A stretch of DNA of 64,000 bases, taken from contig JBBRYF010000012.1 of the NCBI GenBank assembly GCA_038237925.1, positions 10,631 through 74,630 on the forward strand. Reading direction: 5' to 3'. This DNA comes from AC-32 sp038237925 (lineage in GTDB: Bacteria > Actinomycetota > Thermoleophilia > Gaiellales > Gaiellaceae). The notes under the pieces were generated by a model that was given only the letters and a program-made list of their open reading frames with translations, had not been told where the DNA came from and ran no database searches. A program made the translations under genes and the position numbers. Every line of letters starts with the position of its first letter. Positions within the stretch are counted from its first letter, which is position 1. Below, one piece after another: positions 48,153 to 55,409 of the stretch.

Positions 48153-49675
48153 CAGCCCGTCACCGGCGGCGGTGCGATGGCCTCCGCGACCCGCAGCGTC
48201 TCACGACGCCTACGCTCAGCGGTGTTGCTGAAGATCGTCATGCCGATGTTGACGATCTGCACGATCCCGGAGAGGACGATCATCGCCCCGAAGATCCCGC
48301 GCGCGATGTAGTAGGCGTGGAGCTGCGGCAGCACGTTCACCTCGGGGATCCCGTCCTGCCAGCTGAAGCCCTGCTGGAAGCCCGCGAGCGTGAGGACGCT
48401 GAAGAAGCCGGTGAACCCGACGGTCACGAGCCAGTACTGCCACTCGGACAGGCTCCGGCTCCAGAGGGGCTTCGCGTAGATCTGGGCGACGATGTAATCG
48501 ATCACCCCCATGCCGAGGATCGTGAAGGCCCCGAGCAGCGCGAGGTGCGCGTGCGCGACCACGAAGTTCGTGAAGTGCGTCAGCTTGTTGAAGGGCTGGA
48601 TCGCCTCGAACGCGCCCTGGATGTTGACGAGGAAGTAGAAGAAGAAGGCGGTCATCGTGAACCGTAAGGGCAGGTTCGTGAAGAACCGGTCCCAGTTGCC
48701 CTTCATCGTCCCGAGGATGTTGATCGTGAACGCGAAAACCGGGACGAGCAGCATCCAGGAGGAGACCTCGGCGATCGTCTTCAGCCAGGCAGGCGTCGGC
48801 GACTGGAGGATGTGGTGGTCGCCGACGCCGGTGTAGAAGAAGGCCATTCCCCAGAAGCTGACGAGCGAGAGCGTGTAGCTGTAGAGCGGCGTGTTGGTGA
48901 CGCGCGGGACGATGTAGTAGGTCAGCGCGAGCAGCATCGGCGTCAGCCAGAGCCCGAACAGGTTGTGCGCGTACCACCAGTTCAGCATCGCGTCCGACAG
49001 GCTTTGGGTGAGGGCGCCGGACGGCGCGCCCCAGATGTGCCCCGGCTTCCAGATCACGTTGCCGATCGCGTAGTCGACTGCGAGCCAGAGTGGGCTGGCG
49101 ATGAAGAACCAGACGGAGACGTAGATCGGTCTGATCGTCCTGATCGCGACCGTCGCGAGGATGTTCACGATGTTCGCGCCCCAGATCACGAGCAGGACGA
49201 TGTCGATCGGCCAGATGAACTCGCCGTACTCGCGGCCCTGGCTGTGGCCGGTCAAGAGGCCGATGATCCCGAGCAGGTACATCACGTTCCAGGCCCAGGC
49301 GCACCAGATCCCGAGCCGCTCGCTCCACATCCCGCGCGTGCCGGCGAGCCGCGGCAGCATGTAGAAGAGCGCGCCGAAGTACATCATCGTCAGCCACGCG
49401 AGGATCACGCCGTTCACGTGCGCCGGGCGGATACGGCTGAATGTCAGCCACGGGATCCCGCCAAAGGCTTCGGGCGTGACGAACTCCGTCGCGAGCACCA
49501 GGCCGAACAGGTCGACGACCGTCAGCCAGATGATCGAGGAGAGCAGCCAGTGCTTCGCCGCTCCGTCCGGGAAGGGCGATCGCGTCGAACGGGCGCCCTC
49601 GGTCAGCGGCGCAGGCGCGTCAGCGCTGGGCGCCCGCTCGTGTTGCGCGCCCTGGCCTTCGATCCGGTCCCCCAT
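48152..49675 (-). CDS. ccoN: cbb3-type cytochrome c oxidase subunit I
   Basis: 507 residues, about 12 helices. Haem-copper ligands are visible: H86 in IRPAHVNGV (low-spin haem b), H237 in WWYAHNL and H287-H288 in VGDHHIL (CuB), and H375/H377 in VAHAHLAL (haem b3 and haem b). The tyrosine in FFYTGVGDHH (Y281) is placed like the cross-linked Tyr of C-family oxidases. It reduces oxygen to water with high affinity and pumps protons. ATG at 49675, no strong ribosome binding site. First gene of a seven-gene operon reading leftward to 42332; its promoter shares the 109-bp region holding the repeated GTCATC boxes. Confidence 0.88.
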   Translation of the reverse strand: MGDRIEGQGAQHERAPSADAPAPLTEGARSTRSPFPDGAAKHWLLSSIIWLTVVDLFGLVLATEFVTPEAFGGIPWLTFSRIRPAHVNGVILAWLTMMYFGALFYMLPRLAGTRGMWSERLGIWCAWAWNVMYLLGIIGLLTGHSQGREYGEFIWPIDIVLLVIWGANIVNILATVAIRTIRPIYVSVWFFIASPLWLAVDYAIGNVIWKPGHIWGAPSGALTQSLSDAMLNWWYAHNLFGLWLTPMLLALTYYIVPRVTNTPLYSYTLSLVSFWGMAFFYTGVGDHHILQSPTPAWLKTIAEVSSWMLLVPVFAFTINILGTMKGNWDRFFTNLPLRFTMTAFFFYFLVNIQGAFEAIQPFNKLTHFTNFVVAHAHLALLGAFTILGMGVIDYIVAQIYAKPLWSRSLSEWQYWLVTVGFTGFFSVLTLAGFQQGFSWQDGIPEVNVLPQLHAYYIARGIFGAMIVLSGIVQIVNIGMTIFSNTAERRRRETLRVAEAIAPPPVTG

Positions 49676-49713
49676 CGCGCGTGACCATAAGAAGCCGCCC
49701 GCGCGGAGTCGCG

Positions 49714-49756
49714 CCAGATGACGCAAACGTCATCTGGCCGTCATCTTCCGGTCATC
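49714..49756. promoter_or_regulatory. inverted repeat and three 11-bp-spaced GTCATC boxes, likely response-regulator operator
   Basis: GTCATC occurs at 49729, 49740 and 49751, exactly 11 bp apart, and once inverted (GATGAC) at 49717. The first box and the inverted one form a perfect 10-bp palindrome (49714-49723 with 49728-49737). OmpR/PhoB-type regulators bind direct repeats with one helical turn between them. The site lies between ccoN and the response-regulator gene, 29 bp before the latter. TAGGGT at 49763-49768 could be a -10 box for it. Confidence 0.6.
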
Positions 49757-49784
49757 GACCCGTTAGGGTCTGTGCCGGAATCCG

Positions 49785-50450
49785 ATGCGTATCCTGGTGA
49801 TCGAGGACGAGCCGCGGATCCTTGCCTTCCTCTCGCGCGGCCTGGAGGCAGAGGGGTTCACGGTCGATCCGGCAGGTGATGGCCCCGAGGGGCTGCGGCG
49901 CGCAGTCCTCGGCGCGTACGACCTCGTCGTGCTCGACCTGCTGCTTCCACGGCTCGACGGCCTGGCGGTTCTCCGCGAGCTGCAGCAGCGGCGGCCCGAG
50001 CTGCCGGTCGTGATCGTCTCGGCACGCTCCGACCTGCAGACGAAGCTGCGCGGCTTCGGGCTCGGGGCCAGCGACTACGTCTCCAAGCCGTTCTCCTTCG
50101 ACGAGCTCCTCGCCCGGATCCGGGCCCAGCTCCGGCGGGGCAACTGGGGCGGCGACGGCAGCGTCGTGTCGGCGGGAGCGCTGACGCTCGACCTCGCGCG
50201 CCGGCAGGCGCGGCTGGGGGCTGTGGTGGCCGAGCTCTCCGACCGCGAGTTCCGCCTCCTCCATCACCTGGTGCAGCACCAGGGCGAGGTCGTCAGCCGC
50301 GCCCGCCTCCTCTCGGAGGTGTGGGGTTACCACTTCGATCCCCAGTCGAATGTCGTCGACGTCTGCGTCCGGCGCCTGCGGAAGAAGCTCGGCGAGGAGG
50401 CGCCGATCGAGACGGTACGGCATGGCGGTTACCGGCTTACTGCGGCGTAG
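49785..50450 (+). CDS. OmpR-family response regulator
   Basis: 221 residues. Receiver domain 1-120 with acidic pocket E7/D8/E9, phospho-acceptor D51 in VVLDLLLP and K101 in VSKPFSF. The C-terminal winged helix (about 130-220) has the ELSDREFRLLHHLVQHQGEVVSRARLLSEVWG pattern. ATG at 49785. It overlaps the kinase gene by 29 bp. Because its own promoter region faces the cbb3 operon, it probably controls that operon and itself. Confidence 0.92.
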   Translation: MRILVIEDEPRILAFLSRGLEAEGFTVDPAGDGPEGLRRAVLGAYDLVVLDLLLPRLDGLAVLRELQQRRPELPVVIVSARSDLQTKLRGFGLGASDYVSKPFSFDELLARIRAQLRRGNWGGDGSVVSAGALTLDLARRQARLGAVVAELSDREFRLLHHLVQHQGEVVSRARLLSEVWGYHFDPQSNVVDVCVRRLRKKLGEEAPIETVRHGGYRLTAA

Positions 50451-51504
50451 AGGGGTCGAGCTCGCGTGGTTCGCCTTTGCGGCGGCGAACCTCGTCGCGA
50501 TGGGGCTCCTCCCGAGCTGGGAGACGATCCCGTTCCATTTCATCTGGATCAGCCTGACGCTCGTCTACGGCTTCCGCGTCTGGGCTGCCGCCCCCACCGG
50601 GATCGTGCTCGCGATCGTGGTCGCCGGCACCGGCAGCCTGATCCTGAGCGACGCCTTCAACGGCGAGCAGCTCTGGGGCGAGCTCTTCGAGGTGCCCCTG
50701 ATGTCCGCGATGTTCCTCGCGATGGTCTGGCACGCGCGGCGGCGGCAGGAGGCGCTCCGGAAACTCGGGGCCGAGGCGAACGAGCGGGCCGACCTGCTCG
50801 CCCAGCAGAAGCGCTTCCTGCACGACGTCTCGCACGAGCTGCGCACGCCGGTGACGATCGCGCGCGGGCACCTCGAGCTGCTCCAGCGCCTCGACGGCAC
50901 GCGCGGGCAGGAGGTCGAGATCGCGCTGGACGAGCTCGGCCGGATCGAGAACATCCTCGAGCGGCTCCTGCTGCTGGCGAAGTCGAAGCAGCCCGACTTC
51001 GTCGTGCCGGCGGAGATCGACGTCGAGTCGTTCCTCGAAGACGTCTTCTTGCGCTGGTCGGAGGTCGTGCCTCGCGGCTGGACACTTGGGCAGCTCATGC
51101 CGGGGACGCTGTTGGCCGACCCCGAGGCGCTGCGGATCGCGCTCGACGCCCTGCTCGAGAACGCGGTCAAGCACACCGAGGCCGGGGATTCGATCACGCT
51201 CGGGTGCCGCGCGGACGGCAGCGACCTGGTGATCGAGGTCGCCGACGAAGGGAGCGGCATCCCACCCGACGCCGTCGAGCAGATCTTCCAGCGCTTCGCC
51301 CGCGCGGACTCGGCTCGCTCTCGCGCGCAGGGCGGCGCCGGTCTCGGGCTCGCAATCGTGGACGCGATCGTCCGCGCCCACGGCGGCGAGTGCACCGCCG
51401 CTAGCCCCGGCCGCGGGGCGATCTTTGGGTTGCGGTTCCCCGCCTTCGCCGCGAGCGGCTACAGCCCGCCGCTCGTGTCGCAGGCTGCCGGCTTGCCCCT
51501 CTGA
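50422..51504 (+). CDS. membrane sensor histidine kinase
   Basis: 360 residues. Three or four hydrophobic segments before residue 105 (for example GVELAWFAFAAANLVAMGLL, IVLAIVVAGTGSLIL) with short loops, so sensing is probably within the membrane. The phospho-acceptor is H138 in DVSHELRTPVTIARGH. The N box (ALLENAVKHTEAG) and G boxes (EVADEGSGIPPDAVEQIF; GGAGLGLAIVDAIV) are intact. Partner of the response regulator. The 3' end overlaps the convergent protease gene by 46 bp. Respiratory or redox control is inferred from the neighbours. Confidence 0.88.
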   Translation: MAVTGLLRRRGVELAWFAFAAANLVAMGLLPSWETIPFHFIWISLTLVYGFRVWAAAPTGIVLAIVVAGTGSLILSDAFNGEQLWGELFEVPLMSAMFLAMVWHARRRQEALRKLGAEANERADLLAQQKRFLHDVSHELRTPVTIARGHLELLQRLDGTRGQEVEIALDELGRIENILERLLLLAKSKQPDFVVPAEIDVESFLEDVFLRWSEVVPRGWTLGQLMPGTLLADPEALRIALDALLENAVKHTEAGDSITLGCRADGSDLVIEVADEGSGIPPDAVEQIFQRFARADSARSRAQGGAGLGLAIVDAIVRAHGGECTAASPGRGAIFGLRFPAFAASGYSPPLVSQAAGLPL

Positions 51505-52337
51505 TAGCCGGCGGTGAACCAGTGCTGGCGCTGGCTCGACGAGCCGTGCGTCCAGGTGTCGGGGTTGATGCGCCCCTGCGTCCGCTGCTGGATGCGGTCG
51601 TCGCCGACCGCCGCCGCGGCGTTAAGGCCGTCCGCGACGTCGGCCTGCGTGAGGTCGGTGAGATAGCCGGTCTGGGTCGCGTGATTCGCCCAGACGCCGG
51701 CCAGGCAGTCCGCCTGTAGCTCCGTGCGCACGGACCGTCCCTGCGCCCCGGTCTGGCCGGAGCCGCCGCCGAGCGCGCCGAGCTGGTCCTGGACGTGATG
51801 GCCGTACTCGTGCGCCAGGATGTAGGCCTGTGCGAAGGGTCCGCCGGTCGCGCCGAAGCGGCTGCGCAGCTCGTCGAAGAAGCCGAGATCGATGTAGACG
51901 TGCTTGTCGACCGGGCAGTAGAACGGCCCGACGTCCGAGGTCTCCGTGCCGCAACCGGTGTCGGTCGAGCCGCTGAAGAAGACGGTGCGGGCGATCGTGT
52001 ACGTGCGGCCGACCGCCTTGAACTGGCCGGTCCAGTAGGCCTGGATGCTGTTCACGTACCCGACGATGCGGCAGTCCTCGCGCGTGTTCGCCGCCCTGGC
52101 ATTCGTACAGGCGGAGGTCGACTGGGCGCCCACGGAACGGTTGTCGAGGTTCTGCAGCGGCGCCGAGAGGCCGCCGCTGCTCGAGAGCAGGGTGATCAGC
52201 AGGTAGATCGCGAGCCCGACGACGCCGACCCCTCCGCCACCCACGGCTAGCCCGCCGCCGGGCAGTCCCATGCCGCCGCTGCCGCGGCGATCTTCGACCT
52301 GCGAGGGGTCGAGCCGTGCTCCTTTGCGAAAGCGCAC
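51459..52337 (-). CDS. neutral zinc metallopeptidase (YpfJ family)
   Basis: 292 residues. N-terminal cytoplasmic part (MRFRKGARLDPSQVEDRRG, typical of the family), one transmembrane helix (VGVVGLAIYLLITLLSS), then the extracellular catalytic domain with HEYGHH at 176-181 (zinc ligands and the general base) and QADCLAG as third-ligand region. Cysteines at about 77, 89, 129 and 141 are placed for disulfides. Expected to be a surface protease of unknown substrate. The start is at 52337. Confidence 0.85.
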   Translation of the reverse strand: MRFRKGARLDPSQVEDRRGSGGMGLPGGGLAVGGGGVGVVGLAIYLLITLLSSSGGLSAPLQNLDNRSVGAQSTSACTNARAANTREDCRIVGYVNSIQAYWTGQFKAVGRTYTIARTVFFSGSTDTGCGTETSDVGPFYCPVDKHVYIDLGFFDELRSRFGATGGPFAQAYILAHEYGHHVQDQLGALGGGSGQTGAQGRSVRTELQADCLAGVWANHATQTGYLTDLTQADVADGLNAAAAVGDDRIQQRTQGRINPDTWTHGSSSQRQHWFTAGYQRGKPAACDTSGGL

Positions 52338-52380
52338 CGGCCAGTTCTGCCGCGGACGGGGCCGGTGCTAAACGTGAGGA

Positions 52381-52453
52381 TGGAGCCGACGGGGCTCGAA
52401 CCCGTGACCTTCGCGCTGCCAGCGCGACGCTCTCCCAGCTGAGCTACGGCCCC
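52381..52453 (-). tRNA. tRNA-Ala (anticodon GGC)
   Basis: A complete 73-base cloverleaf: acceptor GGGGCCG with CGGCTCC (G3:U70 present), D arm GCTC...GAGC, anticodon stem TCGCG/CGCGA around the loop CTGGCAG (anticodon GGC, reading GCC/GCU), T arm ACGGG-TTCGAGC-CCCGT, and discriminator A. The CCA end is not encoded. Confidence 0.95.
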
Positions 52454-52469
52454 TTGCGGTCGAATTGTA

Positions 52470-52826
52470 CTAGGCGGTCGCCGAGGCGAGCTCGATGCTG
52501 GGGACGTCGCCCCACAGTTCTTCGAGCCGGTAGTACTCGCGCGACTCCGGCGTGAAGACATGTAGCACGACGTCGAGGTAGTCGCCGACGATCCAGCGTC
52601 CCTCGGGGCCGCCCGCGACCGAGCGCGGCAGCAGGCCCTCGTCGTGCTTCAGGCGCTCGTGCACCTCGTCCCAGATCGCCTTCGCCTGGCGCGGGTTCTG
52701 GCCCGTCGCGAGCACGAAGAAGTCCGTGTAGCTGCAGACGGGGCGCATATCGAGGATGAGGACGTCCTGGGCCAGCTTCTCCTGGGCGAGGCCGGCGATG
52801 CGGCGGGCATGTTCGAGTGGTGTCAG
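52470..52826 (-). CDS. rsfS: ribosome silencing factor RsfS
   Basis: 118 residues. The core (KLAQDVLILDMRPVCSYTDFFVLATG, then IWDEVHERLKHDEGLLP and GRWIVGDYLDVVLHVFTPESREYYRLEELWGD) matches the RsfS/Iojap family, which binds ribosomal protein L14 on the free large subunit and blocks joining in starvation. The likely start is CTG at 52826 (then TPLEHARR): no ATG, GTG or TTG occurs between the nadD stop region and the conserved core. It is seven bases after the nadD stop. Confidence 0.9.
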   Translation of the reverse strand: MTPLEHARRIAGLAQEKLAQDVLILDMRPVCSYTDFFVLATGQNPRQAKAIWDEVHERLKHDEGLLPRSVAGGPEGRWIVGDYLDVVLHVFTPESREYYRLEELWGDVPSIELASATA

Positions 52827-52833
52827 GGTCGCT

Positions 52834-53400
52834 TCAAGTCCTCTCGGGTGCGGTTCCAGTGTAGCCGCGGTAGAGGCGGTGCTCCTCGATCGCGGCCGCG
52901 ACGGCACGCGGGACGAGCTCGTCGACGGGCTCGTCGCGCGCAATCCGCTGCCGCACCTCGCTCGACGAGACAGGCGGCGAGCCGAGCTCGAACCAGAGCA
53001 CCCTCTCGCCGTAGCGCTCGAGGTCGGGCGGCGGGTAGCCCGAACGCGTCCCGACGGCGAGCCGCACCCAGCGCAGCACCTCGTCGGGCTCCTTCCAGCC
53101 GGGGAACGCCGCCCCTTCGTCGGCGCCGACGATGAAGATCGCGTCGCCGAAGCGGCCGCCGCGCACCGCGTCGACCGTGAACGCGTGCTCGTCGAGCACG
53201 ACCTCCGACGCGAGGTCGTCGAAGGCCGCGTGCGCCAGCTGCAGCCGCGCCTGGGCGTCCGCGACGACATCGCGATGGCCAGGGCTCGCCGCGACCAGCA
53301 CGACGAGCCGGTCGATCGGAAGCTGCTCGAGCGCGGCCTGGGCGAGCGCGACGTGGCCGTTCTGCGGCGGGTCGAAGGTGCCGCCGAGGATGCCGGTCAC
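52834..53400 (-). CDS. nadD: nicotinate-nucleotide adenylyltransferase
   Basis: 188 residues. The nucleotidyltransferase motif GGTFDPPQNGH is at the N-terminus, and the ISSSxIR-like motif (VSSSEVRQRI) is near the C-terminus. It makes nicotinic acid adenine dinucleotide in NAD synthesis. The GTG at 53400 overlaps the obg stop by four bases, and the conserved obg-nadD-rsfS order supports the call. Confidence 0.92.
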   Translation of the reverse strand: MTGILGGTFDPPQNGHVALAQAALEQLPIDRLVVLVAASPGHRDVVADAQARLQLAHAAFDDLASEVVLDEHAFTVDAVRGGRFGDAIFIVGADEGAAFPGWKEPDEVLRWVRLAVGTRSGYPPPDLERYGERVLWFELGSPPVSSSEVRQRIARDEPVDELVPRAVAAAIEEHRLYRGYTGTAPERT

Positions 53401-54584
53401 TGAAACTCCAGCGCCTCGCCCTCGACGTCGACCTCATCGCCCGATTTCGCGCCCGCCTCACGCAACGCCTGCTCGAGCTCCTCGTCGGATGCGGAACGGC
53501 CGTGGACCCTGAAGCCGCGATCAGTGCGCAGGATCCGGAAGCGCCGGCCCGGGTCGGGCTTCGGCCGGTAGACGAGGAAGCGCGCGAGCCCCTCTGCCTC
53601 AGCGACTGACACCTCGGCGGGAGAGCACAGCTCGAACAGCGTGCGCCGGAAACGCTCCACGCCCTCCCCGGTCGCCGCGGAGAGCGCGAACACGCGGACG
53701 ACCCTCGGGTCGCCGGGATCGAACTCCGGAACCTCGGGCACCAGGTCGATCTTGCTCAGGACCACGACCTGCGGGCGCTCGGCGAGGCCCGCGCCGTACT
53801 CCTCGAGCTCGTGGTCGATCGCGGCGAAGGCTTCCGCCGGGTCGTTCTCCCCCACGTCGATCACGTGGACGAGCAGCCGCGCTCGCTCGAGGTGGGCGAG
53901 GAACTCATGGCCGAGGCCGACGCCTTCGCTGGCGCCTTCGATCAGGCCCGGCACGTCCGCGACGACCAGCTGCCGCTCGTCGGAGTCGACGGTGCCGAGC
54001 ACCGGTTGCAGCGTCGTGAACGGATAGCTGGCGACCTTCGGCCGCGCGTTCGAGATCCGCGCGAGGAGCGACGACTTGCCCGCGTTCGGCAGGCCGACGA
54101 GTGCCGCGTCGGCGAGCAGCTTCAGCCGCAACTCGAAATCGGACTCCTCGCCCGGGAGGCCGGTCTCCGCGAACCGCGGCGCCTGTCGGGTGGGCGTCGC
54201 GAAGCGCTTATTGCCGCGCCCCCCATCGCCGCCTCGCGCCAGCACGACCCGCGCACTCGGTGCGGCCAGGTCGGCCACGAGCTGCTCCTCGTCGTCGTAG
54301 ACCTGCGTCCCGACCGGCACGCGCAGCTCGACGGTCTCGCCGGTGGCGCCGTGGCTCCCACTGCCGCCGCCGCCGCCGCCCTTGGCCGCCTTGAACCAGC
54401 GGCGCGTGCGGAACGACGACAGGTCGCGGAGATCGGCATCGGCGACGAGCAGGACGTCACCCCCCGGACCGCCGTCGCCGCCGTCGGGACCGCCTTTCGG
54501 GACGTGCTTCTCGCGCCGGAAGCTGAGCGCCCCGTCGCCGCCCCGCCCGGCCTGCACGTGGATGCGGGCCCGGTCGTGGAACAC
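53397..54584 (-). CDS. obg: GTPase Obg
   Basis: 395 residues. The glycine-rich Obg fold at 1-155 (GGRGGDGALSFRREKHVPKGGPDGGDGGPGG region) is followed by the GTPase domain (GLPNAGKSSLL, DVPGL, VVLSKIDLV) and the OCT domain (RFRILRTDRGFRVHGRSASDEELEQALREAG). It is a ribosome-associated GTPase for large-subunit assembly. GTG at 54584, four bases after the rpmA stop. Confidence 0.95.
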   Translation of the reverse strand: MFHDRARIHVQAGRGGDGALSFRREKHVPKGGPDGGDGGPGGDVLLVADADLRDLSSFRTRRWFKAAKGGGGGGSGSHGATGETVELRVPVGTQVYDDEEQLVADLAAPSARVVLARGGDGGRGNKRFATPTRQAPRFAETGLPGEESDFELRLKLLADAALVGLPNAGKSSLLARISNARPKVASYPFTTLQPVLGTVDSDERQLVVADVPGLIEGASEGVGLGHEFLAHLERARLLVHVIDVGENDPAEAFAAIDHELEEYGAGLAERPQVVVLSKIDLVPEVPEFDPGDPRVVRVFALSAATGEGVERFRRTLFELCSPAEVSVAEAEGLARFLVYRPKPDPGRRFRILRTDRGFRVHGRSASDEELEQALREAGAKSGDEVDVEGEALEFQ

Positions 54585-54588
54585 GCGC

Positions 54589-54840
54589 CTACTCCGTTAC
54601 GACGGAGATGAGCCGGCGCTCGCCGCTCGTCTTGAAGGCGACGGTGCCGTCGCGCTTCGCGAAGATCGTGTCGTCGCGGCCGATCCCGGCGCCGGGGCCC
54701 GGGCGGAAGCGCGTGCCGCGCTGGCGGACGATGATCGTGCCCGCCTTGACGCCCTGGCCGTCGAAGACCTTGACGCCGAGCATCTTCGGGTTCGAGTCGC
54801 GGCCGTTCCGCGAGGAGCCGAGTCCCTTTTTATGAGCCAT
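54589..54840 (-). CDS. rpmA: 50S ribosomal protein L27
   Basis: 83 residues. MAHKKGLGSSRNGRDSNPK is the family's N-terminus, reaching into the peptidyl-transferase centre; no extra N-terminal leader is present. The ATG immediately follows the TAG of rplU (TAGATG), with AAGGA upstream. Confidence 0.97.
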   Translation of the reverse strand: MAHKKGLGSSRNGRDSNPKMLGVKVFDGQGVKAGTIIVRQRGTRFRPGPGAGIGRDDTIFAKRDGTVAFKTSGERRLISVVTE

Positions 54841-55353
54841 CTAGCTGTCCTTCCTTGCCTCGAGCGCCTCGAGCGCGCCCTTGCGCTTCGCATGCGCCCG
54901 CTCGTACTCCAGTGCCGCCTCGACCTGCTCCGGCGACCAGCGAACCACCTTCTCTTTGATGTCGGCGACCGTCAGGTCCGCGTAGCCGCGCGGCAGCTTC
55001 GCGGGCTCAGCCTCGGCCTTTGGCGCCTCCTGCTTCGCCGGCGCGCTGCGCTTCGTGCCGCCGATCGACTCGATCTCGATCTGCGTGAGCTTCGCCCGGA
55101 AGCCGGTGTGGCGCCGGTAGCCGCTCTTCGGCCGGTACTTGCCGATGCGGATCTTCTCGCCGAGCGCCGAACCGACCACGCGGACCGTGACCTGCGCCTT
55201 CGGCGCGAGCTCGAATGTGCCGTCGCCGCCGAGCATCAGCACCTCCGGCTGGAAGGTCTTGCCTTCCTCGGTGGGAAGGCGATCGACGAGCAGGCGCTCG
55301 CCTTCGCGGACGCGGTACTGCTTGCCACCGAGTGAGATGATCGCGTAGGCCAT
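54841..55353 (-). CDS. rplU: 50S ribosomal protein L21 with an extended C-terminus
   Basis: 170 residues. Residues 1-102 are normal L21 (AYAIISLGGKQYRVREGERLLVD, then HTGFRAKLTQIEIESIGG). The usual protein is about 100-105 residues. Here an Ala/Lys/Glu linker leads to a helical segment (YADLTVADIKEKVVRWSPEQ, then YERAHAKRKGALEALEAR) that looks like a small added domain. The start is ATG at 55353. No Shine-Dalgarno is visible; instead a hairpin lies directly before it. Confidence 0.93.
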   Translation of the reverse strand: MAYAIISLGGKQYRVREGERLLVDRLPTEEGKTFQPEVLMLGGDGTFELAPKAQVTVRVVGSALGEKIRIGKYRPKSGYRRHTGFRAKLTQIEIESIGGTKRSAPAKQEAPKAEAEPAKLPRGYADLTVADIKEKVVRWSPEQVEAALEYERAHAKRKGALEALEARKDS

Positions 55354-55359
55354 GGCGTC

Positions 55360-55382
55360 AAAACGCGGGCTTGACGCCCGCG
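55360..55382 (-). terminator. hairpin plus T-run between rne and rplU
   Basis: On the minus strand CGCGGGC-GTCAA-GCCCGCG is followed by TTTT, the shape of an intrinsic terminator. The T-run ends only six bases before the rplU ATG. It may end rne transcription or act as an attenuator or protein-binding leader for rplU. Confidence 0.5.
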
Positions 55383-55409
55383 GAGGCGCCAGCTTAGCGG
55401 AGAAACGCG

